Below are positions 1-9,845 of a DNA stretch of 64,000 bases, one piece after another. Within the stretch, counting starts at the first letter, position 1, and each line of letters starts with the position of its first letter. A model generated the notes under the pieces. That model ran no database searches, was not told the origin of the DNA, and was given only the letters and a program-made list of their open reading frames with translations. Source of the DNA: Asterias amurensis. Its lineage: Eukaryota; Echinodermata; Asteroidea; Forcipulatida; Asteriidae. The translations under genes were made by a program, and so were the position numbers. The DNA lies in NCBI RefSeq assembly GCF_032118995.1, contig NC_092652.1, forward strand, positions 22,433,044-22,497,043. Reading direction: 5' to 3'.

Positions 1-1390
1 CAATCAATTCCATTAAATCTCTAATAATCTCGAAATGAATAAAAATAGAATCAATAGTGGTTGAAGATAAACACCAGTTTACAATAATGTACATGAATGA
101 TGAATTTAGAGGGAAAATGTATGAAAATAAACCAAAAGATTATTACCTGAAACAGACGAAGACAAATTACATGTTGTCAGGTCTTCGCTAGAGTCATTAT
201 GAGGGTGGCGGAAGCGCGCGAAATTGGAATGCTGTCCAAGAGAGGGCGCTTCTCTTGAATAATTAAATGTTACATAGTAAGTAAGTGCAATAAAAATAAC
301 AGTGGGGGTACAATTTCTATGACCGTCACACACAGAAGACTTTTAGACTGAATTTTTTAGCCTTATTCAAAACGTCAACGTTCGACTCACAATTCGGCCT
401 CTTAGATGAAATAATGGCACGTGTAAGTACACGCAAATATACACCGGCTTTATCAAGCTCCCATATTGGCAGTCAAAATGTACAAAAAGGAATTACCCGC
501 AAATGCTGGAAATGCTGGGTATTCATGCATTTCCGTTCCATATCTGCATCGTGCGGACGTCGTATGTCAAAGCATGTGTTGTGTCTTCCAAAAAAGACTT
601 CGATTAAACTTCAGTAAAATAAAGTCGCTGTCTAGTGTGTATCTACAAAATAAATGGAAATAGTAAAAAAGATAAGAAATGTGTTGATTAACCCAGAGTT
701 ATAAAGCTACAGGTTGTCCCATACCTCAGTGTTTGTTCTTAAAAAGTGGTTGAACATCGTTCTTCATTGGATTGTTAAGACAAGTGTGTAAAAATTATAG
801 ATCGGGACAGCCACAAAGATGATATTTAACATTTAGTTTGCATTTGCAACGGGTGGGTGGGATCATGGGTGTCAATCAGGGGGGGGGGACACAAGGGAAC
901 ATGTGTCACCCCCCCCCCCATGCCCCATCTTTTAGAGGGTGGGTGACACAATATCATATGCCCCCCCCCCCTCCATTTCAAGACAGATTGACGCCCCTGG
1001 GCGGGATAGATATGTTTCTTACTCTAGACCCCCCCCCCCCCCCCAACAAGGTATAATTGATTCTTCTTTCCTATAGTTCCAGAAAGATCTGATCAACTAC
1101 TGGGATCTTCGGAATAAGGAACTATTGAAATAGCTCACTGGTGAGTCCAAAAACAAATTTTCAATCGATTCGAAAAGAAAGCTGAATTTTTACGACTTAA
1201 AGTGTTGAAAATGAGTTTGTGTTTACATTTAAGGGGCTAACGAACCCATTTGACATGGCTTTGTTCAGACTTACACGGATTGTTTTGCGTTAATAGTTTT
1301 CGTACACTTCTGAGCGCTGTTCTTGTATAACGCGTCCCCCAAACGACAATGACAAGGGGCCAATTTCATAGTGCTGTTTAGGCAGAAATT
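1..1390. other. Spacer with C/G homopolymer runs, no gene seen
   Basis: No convincing coding region is visible on either strand. The notable content is a cluster of G and C homopolymer runs between about 880 and 1045 (runs of roughly 9 to 16 bases), which produces short proline-rich or glycine-rich open frames of no significance. A possible splice-acceptor-like tract (pyrimidines then ATAG) lies near 1060-1078, but nothing supports an exon there. Confidence 0.6.
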
Positions 1391-1392
1391 AT

Positions 1393-1507
1393 CTAAACAC
1401 AGCAATAGAAAGCTCAATACGTCACTGCACGGTACCCAATGAAATCACTTGTTCTGAAAAGCAAGTTATTCATGTCTTTGCGGATAGAGACAGTCTACTG
1501 CAGGAAG
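1393..1507. repeat. Left arm of inverted repeat flanking the SNTX/FN3/GTPase gene
   Basis: This block of about 115 bp reads, when reverse-complemented, almost the same as 6798-6918 just after the stop codon of the downstream gene. Shared blocks include GTCACTGCAC, TGAAATCACT, TTCTGAAAAGCAAG and AGACAGTCTACTGC. The two arms sit in inverted orientation about 5.3 kb apart and enclose the complete ORF. They may be two independent copies of one dispersed element. Confidence 0.75.
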
Positions 1508-2065
1508 GTGTGCGTGTGTGGGTGTGGGTGTTTTTTTACAGTAGAAATGGTAAAAGTTGAATGCTATTTTGACAGTTATCTCTTTTCTGGTATAATAAAG
1601 AAGAACAAATGCGGTGTTAAAATTAAACGAATAACTAAAATAATACTAGTTTCTGCAAAACGCATTTGCATTGGTCATCTTTCTTGTGTATATTTATGTG
1701 ATGTTAACACCCATGTAAAATTTTGCAGTTTAAGCCTTTTTGTTTTTTGCTTAACTAGTATTTGTGTTAAAAAGCAGCTCGTCAAATTGAGCCAATGGGA
1801 CTTTGTTACAAACAAATTCTGTGACATCACGTTCGTTGATAAAAAAAAATACCCAACACTGTTTTTGCGTTGTTTTACAATAACTAGTCTAACTAGGATT
1901 AATTGTTTCATTCCATGACTGTCAGTGATCAGCGTGGAGTTTGTAACACTTGAAATTCCTGTAATCAATTTAAATTACTCTTTTATTACAATTATTTGGT
2001 AACGGTGATCTAGTTTGTTTTTATATACAGTGACTTGATTGCAAATAGCACCTGAACATTTTGTT

Positions 2066-2260
2066 TTTACCCATACACACCGATGTGTGTTAGCACTGTT
2101 GTACTTTCCCGAGCTATGTGGCAAAAACTCACGGGTCTAGTCTACTTGGTAAGACAATGCTCTAGAATTGCAAAGGTCGTAGGTTCGAATCCCACAAGAG
2201 TAAGAGCTCGGGGAAGTACTGAGTACATATGCTTACACACATCGGTGTATTTGCTGATCC
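2066..2260. mobile_element. Head-to-head pair of tRNA-derived SINE fragments
   Basis: A tRNA-like head on the plus strand carries a perfect B box, GGTTCGAATCC, at 2182-2192 and an A-box-like TAGTCTACTTGG at about 2138. It is followed by the tail CTCGGGGAAGTACTGAGTA and CACACATCGGTGTA. Immediately upstream (2066-2132) lies the tail of the same family in reverse complement (CACACCGATGTGTG, then CCCGAG). Related copies occur at 58995-59145 (+) and 19210-19372 (-). It is probably not a functional tRNA gene. Confidence 0.7.
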
Positions 2261-2346
2261 AACCAAGATTAATATCCTGTATCCCCAATTCAAATGTCCA
2301 TCTATTAGAACTGAACTTATTGTTGTTTTTCTTTGTTTTGATTTTA

Positions 2347-2374
2347 ACTCTTGTTTGCAGGCTAGCGTTCCATC
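2347..2374 (+). other. Splice acceptor and 5' UTR remnant before the 1,469-codon ORF
   Basis: A pyrimidine-rich tract ends in TTGTTTGCAG at 2351-2360, followed by 14 bp and then the ATG at 2375. This looks like an acceptor for a 5' UTR intron, with the coding region confined to the last exon. No donor was identified, so the first exon is unknown. Confidence 0.5.
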
Positions 2375-5300
2375 ATGGATGAATCCCTCTCAGGCACACT
2401 GGAGATACCAACTCTGGGTAGATCAATGCGCATAGGAACATTATACGACGTCCGTAGTGATGAGGCTATTACAACTGGTATCACGCCCATTAACAAAGAA
2501 ACCATAGGAGATCAACTGAAAGTAGTGGAACAGAAAGGATCCAAGCTCACCGTAGTTCGGTCAGATTCATTCAAAAACAAATCAGTGGCTTTAGGTCTTG
2601 ACGCTTCCCTTAAGGCAAGTGTTCTGGGGGGATTAGTTAAGGCTGAGGCGGCTGCAGAATATCTGCATGATCGACAGCCCTTAGACAGTCGCTGTCGACT
2701 CACTCTGCATGTCAACACAAGCAGCAAGCTTGAATGCTTGACGCAGAAAGCACTAGAATCCAATCTCAAAGGCAAAGACCCTGACTTGTTTGCAGGACAT
2801 GGTAATGCCACTCATGTTGTTAAGTCAATTTTGTATGGGTCGAACACCTTTATCGTGTTTGATTACTGTGGGGGTGACGAAAAGGAAGATGCTGCAAAAG
2901 TACTAACTGACCTAGTGGACAAACTTGCAGCCCATGTCAAAGAAGAGGACGATATTCCTGCCGGTTGGGACCAACACGTTCGGTGGAAGGTTTATAGTGA
3001 CTTGCCCCTTGAACGAAACCCGGCAGATGTTGAAGATGTTGTTCAATTTCTGTCAACCTTGCCCGAAATGTCTGAGGCGAAAGCCATTCCGATTAAGGTA
3101 TTTTTATATCCACTAGGCAAGATAGATCCTAGATCTGCTCGGGTTTGTAGTGCTGTAAGTGACAGTCTCCCTACACAGGTCCAGACTTTCCTTGAAGGTA
3201 TAGATGATTGTTTGACGAGAACACGTGAGATGGCGAATGACCCATTGACTAAAGATTTCCCCCAGTTAAAAGAGAAGTTTGAGTTTTACATAAAGCTACT
3301 GACGGAGTACAAATCAAGCTACAAGAAACAGCTAGCACACATATTGCCCCTGATAAGGAGTGGAAGTGACGGCGAGGGACGCATCAAGGACATGTTCCGG
3401 GATGTTGATTCGTCACCATTCAACCTGAAGTCACTCGATGCTTGGGTATTGAGTAAGCGCAAAGAGTTAAGTTCTGTCAAACTCTACGTCAAGTTTCTCC
3501 CAAAGGTAGACATCGTGAAATCTCGTGAGAATTTAGACGCTATTCTCATAGACCCGTGTATCGAGAACGTGGTTTGCTTTACTTTCCAACTGAAGGGGAA
3601 AGAGGAAGGTTACTTGAGGGCGCTGTCCGAGTACATCGCAGAGAAAAAAGGTGGTTCTTACGAAGATAGCCAATGGTATGACGATACGTCCGTGTTGAAG
3701 GAGATGAGGCTCAAGGCAAGACTATTTGCTGAATTCTTTGACAGCAATCAACAAAAAGACTGCACCAAGTTCATTGAGACCGGATTTGAACACTCTTCCG
3801 GATCTGCAGAAGGGAAACGTGGTACTAGAATCGGCGGAATAGTGAATCTATTTGAGCAAGGCGAGTTGACTCAAGAGGACTTCCAACCACCAAGTCAGCC
3901 TTTGAAGCCCCAGTGTGACGTCATCGATCAACACTCAGTTAATCTGACATGGACTGAACCGAAGTATGGTATGTCGAATGTTCAGAGGTACGCTGTCAAG
4001 TACAAAGTATTTCGTGGTCAGAATGAGCAAACAAGTGACCCTCAAGAGATGCAAACAAAGAGCCTGGAAACCCAAGTCTTGATTGAAAACCTCGAACCAA
4101 ACCAGTCCATACGGTTCCAAGTCAGTGCCGTATGCTCGGCAGGTGTGGGCCCCGAGAGCGAGCGAAGTGCTGTGGCAACAACACTGTCGGCAAAACCGCC
4201 TGAAAAACCCGAGTTCCGTAACGTGACTGCTTCCAGTGTCGTTCTGGAATGGAAACAGCCCGGTAAGATGGGAAATGATGAAATCGTTGAAAGCTACGTC
4301 ATCCAGTTGATGGAAGCGGGAAACATGATCAACGAAATTGATGTTAAATCGTCCAAGAAGGAGTTCAAAATTAAGAGTCTGGAGGCAAATACTACTTACA
4401 CATTTCAGGTAGTTGCCTTGTACAAGACGGGCATCAAGAGTCCACCTAGTACCACTAGCGATCATTGTACAACTTGTCCAGCAAGCCAACCAGGAAAACC
4501 TGCAGTTGGTGACATCAAATCAACAAGTGTTGTTATCACATGGACCGATCCTAACACTGTAGGACATGGAGTAGAGATAGTTGACTACTTCATACAATAC
4601 CGCAAAGTGGTCAATCGCAAGCAGTCTGCAAAATCTGAAGACGGTGGTTGGGAGGACAATCTGCAGAAAGAGAAAGGTATCGTTAAAGCCAGCCCTTGTT
4701 TGATTTCCGATTTAGATCCAAATACGACCTACCATGCCAGGGTGTTAGTAGTTTGCAGTGTGAAGAAGGGTAAGGAATCCGAGATGATACCTAGTGACAT
4801 AAGTGATCATTTCACTACGCTTCCTGCTGGTCCACCAAGTGGCTTAAAAGCCCAGCAGGTATCAACATCACAGATCGAAATCAAGTGGACAAAGCCTACT
4901 GTCGGTGGTGCTGAAGTGAAGCACTACGAGGTTGAATACAGCAGCGATGACGACCCCGGGGTAGTAAGAAAGAAGACAGACGATTCTTCCTGCAAGTTTG
5001 TTATCAGAGGAGTCAAATCTGAAACGCGCTACAACATCAAAGTTTTGGGCTTTTGTGGGAACGCGGGGGCAGGTGAAGTAAGCAAGGTGGAGTGTACGAC
5101 CCGTAAACTCATCAAGGAATATATCATTAAATCGTCAATAATACTTCAACCTGGTGACCCGAATACCGGACAACCGATAATTTTTAAGTTGCCTCTCAAG
5201 AAGTTGTGTGAGAAGGACCAGAGTCGTAGTTACAGCTTTGGTGAAGGATCTAAGATACAAAGAGAGCACAAAGTGATCATGGTTGTTGGCGTCACAGGTT

Positions 5301-6784
5301 CAGGAAAGAGCACCCTGATCAACGCGATGGTCAATTACATCTTGGAAGTAGAGTGGCATGATAAGTACCGGTTTAAAGTGGTTGATGTCGGTGAAGGAAA
5401 AGGATCATCACAAGCTCATAGCCAGACACAGGTTATCACATCGTATACCCTGATGGACGAAAACCTTATGTTGCCTTACGATCTAACCATAATCGACACA
5501 CCAGGCTTCGGTGATACTCGTGGCATTCAAAGAGATAAAGAAATCTATGACCAGATCCGTGAGTTTTTCTCAGATGCAGAGTCTCACGGGATCGATCACA
5601 TTGATGCTATTGGGTTTGTTGTCCAGGCTTCGAATGTGCGTTTAACCCAAACACAGCGGTATGTTTTCGATGCCATTTTGTCGGTGTTTGGAAAGGACAT
5701 TGTCGACAACATCATTCTACTTGCAACATTTGCAGACCAAAAAGATCCTCTTGTTATGGCTGCACTGAAAGAGGCAGACATCCCTTTCACATGGAAGTTG
5801 TTTAAGTTCAATAATTCGGCCCTCTTTGCTGAAGTGAGACAACCAAATCAACAGGGTGGCGATAAAACGTCTAGTGGAAAGGATCATGGAAAGATTGATA
5901 CAATGTTCTGGGACATGGGATCCGAAAGTTTGAAGGCATTCTTTCAAAATGTGCAGACTCTTGAAGCTCGAAGTCTTATCCTTACGAAGGAAGTGTTGGA
6001 GGAGAGAAAGCGTCTTGAGACTACAATCCAAGGCCTTCAGCCTCAGATCATGGTAGGAAACTGCCAACACGAATCTCTCAGAAAGGAGCAACGAATCCTG
6101 GTAGAAAAGGAAGCGCAAATCGAAGCAAATAAAGATTTCAAAGTAACGGTGAAGGTTCCCAAATGTAGAAAAGTAGAAATAACTGGAGAGTACATAACCA
6201 ACTGCAGCAAATGCCACTGGACTTGTCATTATCCTTGTTATATCGCAAACGATGCGGATAAAGTCAAGTGTTCGGCGATGAGCGACGGGGTCTGTACTGT
6301 GTGCCAAGGGAAGTGTTCATGGGATGTGCATTTCAATCAGCAGTACAGGTTCGAATTCTACGAAGAGGAAGAAGAGAAGACGTACAAAGAGATTGAGGCG
6401 AGATTCAAAGATGCATCTGGAAAGAAACTGACGGTTCAGCAAGTCATAAAAAAACACCAGGAAAGTTTGGTAAAGGTCCGAAAGGTCGTGTTTGCGTTAA
6501 TAGCCGAAGCGCACAGAAGCGTCACACGTTTGGAAGAGATAGCACTGAAGCCAAACCCCCTAAGCACGGTCGAATACATTGACCTTCTGATTGAATCTGA
6601 GAAACGCTCTGGTAAACCTGGCTGGCAAGACCGAGTCCATGGCTTAGAAGATGTGCGAAAAGAGGCAGATATCACTGGGAAAGTGAAGAAAGGAAACTAC
6701 AATCCGTTCGACAAATTCGATGCCAGCATGAGAGCCGAAGCCAAGAAGAAAAGGGGATCAGGGTGGTTTTCGTGGTTTAAGTAG
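2375..6784 (+). CDS. SNTX-domain, fibronectin III and P-loop GTPase multidomain protein
   Basis: An intronless frame of 1,469 codons. Residues 1-250 resemble the N-terminal MACPF-like domain of the stonustoxin (SNTX) family, opening with LEIPTLGRSMRIGTLYD. Residues of about 350-480 resemble the SNTX thioredoxin-like domain. Four fibronectin type III domains follow from about 505 to 910. A GTPase has its P-loop GVTGSGKS at 972-979 and switch-II-like DTPGFGD at 1041-1047. The tail (about 1264-1315) holds many Cys pairs (CSKCHWTC, CTVCQGKC), suggesting zinc binding, then acidic and basic coiled-coil-like sequence. There is no signal peptide, so a cytosolic role, perhaps in defence like other large animal GTPases, is inferred. 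SNTX domains occur in many non-venom animal proteins, and nothing here indicates a venom toxin. The ATG at 2375 was chosen because it opens the recognisable SNTX start and follows a splice acceptor. Confidence 0.9.
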   Translation: MDESLSGTLEIPTLGRSMRIGTLYDVRSDEAITTGITPINKETIGDQLKVVEQKGSKLTVVRSDSFKNKSVALGLDASLKASVLGGLVKAEAAAEYLHDRQPLDSRCRLTLHVNTSSKLECLTQKALESNLKGKDPDLFAGHGNATHVVKSILYGSNTFIVFDYCGGDEKEDAAKVLTDLVDKLAAHVKEEDDIPAGWDQHVRWKVYSDLPLERNPADVEDVVQFLSTLPEMSEAKAIPIKVFLYPLGKIDPRSARVCSAVSDSLPTQVQTFLEGIDDCLTRTREMANDPLTKDFPQLKEKFEFYIKLLTEYKSSYKKQLAHILPLIRSGSDGEGRIKDMFRDVDSSPFNLKSLDAWVLSKRKELSSVKLYVKFLPKVDIVKSRENLDAILIDPCIENVVCFTFQLKGKEEGYLRALSEYIAEKKGGSYEDSQWYDDTSVLKEMRLKARLFAEFFDSNQQKDCTKFIETGFEHSSGSAEGKRGTRIGGIVNLFEQGELTQEDFQPPSQPLKPQCDVIDQHSVNLTWTEPKYGMSNVQRYAVKYKVFRGQNEQTSDPQEMQTKSLETQVLIENLEPNQSIRFQVSAVCSAGVGPESERSAVATTLSAKPPEKPEFRNVTASSVVLEWKQPGKMGNDEIVESYVIQLMEAGNMINEIDVKSSKKEFKIKSLEANTTYTFQVVALYKTGIKSPPSTTSDHCTTCPASQPGKPAVGDIKSTSVVITWTDPNTVGHGVEIVDYFIQYRKVVNRKQSAKSEDGGWEDNLQKEKGIVKASPCLISDLDPNTTYHARVLVVCSVKKGKESEMIPSDISDHFTTLPAGPPSGLKAQQVSTSQIEIKWTKPTVGGAEVKHYEVEYSSDDDPGVVRKKTDDSSCKFVIRGVKSETRYNIKVLGFCGNAGAGEVSKVECTTRKLIKEYIIKSSIILQPGDPNTGQPIIFKLPLKKLCEKDQSRSYSFGEGSKIQREHKVIMVVGVTGSGKSTLINAMVNYILEVEWHDKYRFKVVDVGEGKGSSQAHSQTQVITSYTLMDENLMLPYDLTIIDTPGFGDTRGIQRDKEIYDQIREFFSDAESHGIDHIDAIGFVVQASNVRLTQTQRYVFDAILSVFGKDIVDNIILLATFADQKDPLVMAALKEADIPFTWKLFKFNNSALFAEVRQPNQQGGDKTSSGKDHGKIDTMFWDMGSESLKAFFQNVQTLEARSLILTKEVLEERKRLETTIQGLQPQIMVGNCQHESLRKEQRILVEKEAQIEANKDFKVTVKVPKCRKVEITGEYITNCSKCHWTCHYPCYIANDADKVKCSAMSDGVCTVCQGKCSWDVHFNQQYRFEFYEEEEEKTYKEIEARFKDASGKKLTVQQVIKKHQESLVKVRKVVFALIAEAHRSVTRLEEIALKPNPLSTVEYIDLLIESEKRSGKPGWQDRVHGLEDVRKEADITGKVKKGNYNPFDKFDASMRAEAKKKRGSGWFSWFK

Positions 6785-6797
6785 AAAACACATACAC

Positions 6798-6918
6798 CTC
6801 GCAGTAGACTGTCTTTAACCGCAAGGATAAAGAGAGGTGCTTGCTTTTCAGAACCAGTGATTTCATGGGATAGGCTACGGTGCAGTGACGTAAGCTTTCT
6901 ATATCTGTGTTTTAATTG
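6798..6918. repeat. Right arm of inverted repeat, in the 3' UTR of the GTPase gene
   Basis: This is the reverse-complement partner of 1393-1507 and begins only about 14 bp after the stop codon. It includes GCAGTAGACTGTCT, CTTGCTTTTCAGAACCAGTG and TGCAGTGACGTAAGC. The 3' UTR must run through it if the AATAAA at 7230-7235 is the polyadenylation signal. Confidence 0.75.
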
Positions 6919-7229
6919 GTCCGAGATGACGCTTGGCAGCTGCACTTTTCGGTCATCTGCAAATGAATGTAGGTGAAAGGTGATTATGGAAGGGGATTGA
7001 CCTAGGCTTGAGGCCACTCTCTGGCGTTATTCACGAGCCTCGAAGTGTGACGTCAAACTTCTAGTTTTTCCGTAAAAACAATAGAAGGTCCAATATTTTG
7101 TGTTGTAGTATGAAAGACATTTAAACGGGATCATGTTCCATTGGTGTTTACAAAACGTTGGAATAACCAAAGCTCTGTGTTTAGACTTTGTAATTTGAAT
7201 TTTCGTCCTGTATGTTTTTGACAGAAGCA

Positions 7230-7235
7230 AATAAA
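7230..7235 (+). terminator. Polyadenylation signal candidate for the GTPase gene
   Basis: AATAAA lies about 445 bp after the stop codon on the same strand and is the first canonical hexamer I noticed there. No transcript evidence is available. Confidence 0.35.
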
Positions 7236-7239
7236 CTTG

Positions 7240-9490
7240 ATATACTATAGCGTATTAATGATATAATAGAAGTATTTTTTTTTTTTTACTTCAATTATGG
7301 TGTCCCAGATTCCGCAAAATATTCTTCATGGCAACACTGCAGCTATCGTAATTGTATCTGATCAGAATAGTGTATGCGTCACGAGAGAACTGTACATATA
7401 GTTTTTATCGCCGGTCTGGCTTGGCACAATCACCTTTCGTAATTTTGACTTCTTCTAAGGTAGATGATTTTGTATACCGGTCGTTGCCACCGAAATATTC
7501 ATTGGTTGTGAGTTTTGCATTTTCATGGATTTACTTTGTAAAATATACGTAGATTTACCGACTTTCCGATAACTGTTTTTAAGACGATAGTTGAAAACTA
7601 ACGCATTTACTTTAAGTAATTTATTTTCAAAACCTTTGGAAATGTTGCTGTTTTGAATTACTCCTTATATTTTTTGGTAACGAGTTAGTGCATAGGGCCT
7701 ACACTTAAACAAAAAGATCTACTTATGAAACTACAACCATCGGAATATGCGGTCCGCCATTTTGTGGAGACAAAACTTCGGCTGTACAAACCTGTGAACA
7801 GTGTAATGTCATGATAATCAAGGGATATTGATATGCGAGTCATTTTATTATACTTAAAATATCTTTACACCTACATTCATAGCACAATCAAGTACAATAT
7901 CGGAGGGGAACATGCCCCTTTAATGTACAAGACTATCGCTATAGAACTCGTAAGTGTTTTATTATATATATTCAGTTTACTCATTATATGACTTTAAGCG
8001 ACGTAAACTTCTGGTGTAATTTGGCGTTTAAAGGGCCTGAACTAAGGTGTAAACGGGCATAATGTGTTAAGATCATTGGGTGTTCAGGTAGTAATATCGG
8101 AACGCCATGTTAATCTTTCAGAGACTTTAGATCACAAAGTTAACCTTTATTTACCTACATTGAATGTACCGCCTAACGACAGACATACATGGTGTTGTGA
8201 TTGAGTTGCTCAATACACAACTATTGTTTATATGAGTATGATTAACATTGTATTTGACAGATCAATGCATTGAGACCTGCTGTTATATTTTGTTCATTGG
8301 TGGCTCGACTCGACCTTGGACCTCTACGGTTCACTTGACATTACTTTATAATCTCAATGCATATGCATGTCATAGGGGACCATTGCCTACAAGCTATGCT
8401 TCTTAAATGGATCCCTCCGCAGTGTCAACATTGTTATGCATCTATTTCTTCAAACCTATGTTGTGAAACGATTATTTTTTCATTGTTGTAATGATTTCTT
8501 TTGACTGCTGTTTGATATTGGTTTTTTTTTTGTCTTTTTTTGTCTTTTGATACTTCACAAACTTCACAAACTAATAAACTTGTAACCAAATTGTCATATC
8601 AAAAATGTTTTACCTTAGAATTGTATCGTATTATGGCTTACTACTGTTTAAGTAATTAGTAATATGCTCATGATTTTCAAATTCTTCTGATATCGTTTCG
8701 CATTTCGTGTAAGTTTATGCTTCAAATACATATTCACATATTACTTAATTGTGCTTAGTTTAAATACACATTGTCATAATTTGTATCTATATACCGGTGG
8801 TGATAAACGGGATTGCTTAGTTTAAAAAATTTCAACTAAATTTGATTTCATGTCACTACAATATTAGCAAAACATGTTATCTTGGTGATATAAACGGATT
8901 GCTTTTCATAAACCTTTCTTAAAGATTAAGCTGTGTTCGTAATTATAAAGTGCCCAATATATCTTCTTTGTTTTATGCTCAGTTCATACATTATGCAGTT
9001 GTTATAATTATTCGATATACAGAAGTAATGATTTACATTACTATTATACCAACAACAATATTAACCAGAATAATGTCTCTGTAATGGTGATTTAATCGGA
9101 TAAACATTACATAAGCAATGAATGCGCACTATGTTCATTCATTTTAGTACTATGTTAGCTATTCCTTATGTGTTAGTGGTGTACTATCTGTTGAAAAATT
9201 ATACATGTATATGCCTAATATGTACCGACCTAAAAGGGTTTTGTTACTTTTTGTTGGTGAAGTTTTTGGCCATTTATGAATCCCTAATCACTGTGAATGA
9301 AGATGTATGTACTATAATTTACCTGTAGAAGTTTCAGCTTCATTAGTCGTCGGGTTTTTGAGAAAAAATGGTGAACATCACAAAGCATTGTTTTCAGGAG
9401 AGACTCACTTGTACTCGTTTCTAAACAAAAATTAGGCCTACAGCACCTCAGCAAGTAACTTTTTAAGGGAACCTTTCTATCATCATTATC
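7240..9490. other. AT-rich spacer, no gene seen
   Basis: Only short open frames with no family resemblance appear, and many open on TTG or CTG. There is no clear inverted repeat and no tRNA-like box. Confidence 0.5.
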
Positions 9491-9491
9491 G

Positions 9492-9845
9492 TTAAAGACA
9501 CTGGACACTATCTCACTTGCTGTATCTCAACATATGCATAAAATAACAAACCTGTAAAAATTTGAGCTCAATCGGTCATTGAAGTTGCGAGTGAAAGAAA
9601 AAATACCCTTGTAACACGAAGTTGTGTGCTTTTAGATGGTTGATTTCGAGACCTCAAATTCTAAACTTGAGGTCTCAAAATCAAATTCGTGGAAAAATAC
9701 TTCTTTCTCGAAAACTATGTCACTTCAGAGGGAGCTGTTTCTCACAATGTTTTATACCATCAACGATCTCCCCGTTACTCGTTACCAAGAAAGGTTTTAT
9801 GCTACTAATTATTTGAGTAATTACCAATGTGTCCACTGCCTTTAA
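9492..9845. mobile_element. MITE family 1 copy
   Basis: Bounded by TTAAAGACACTGGACAC and GTCCACTGCCTTTAA, which are complementary ends. The interior has the diagnostic GATTTCGAGACCTCAAATT / TTGAGGTCTCAAAATC hairpin and CACTTCAGAGGGAGC. The left end has lost the usual TGGTAATTGTCAAAGAC stretch. Confidence 0.8.

Noticed and set aside
1439..1918. Plus-strand 159-codon frame rich in Cys and Phe
   Set aside because: Overlaps the inverted-repeat arm and AT-rich sequence; the opposite strand is equally open. No motif or splice support.
2133..2203. A functional tRNA gene
   Set aside because: The B box is intact but the acceptor stem does not pair convincingly, and the sequence continues into a SINE tail found in other copies.
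3935..4489. Minus-strand 184-codon frame inside the GTPase gene
   Set aside because: It is the antisense shadow of the FN3 region, with no homology and odd composition.
5717..6307. Minus-strand 196-codon frame inside the GTPase gene
   Set aside because: Antisense shadow of the G-domain and Cys-rich tail.
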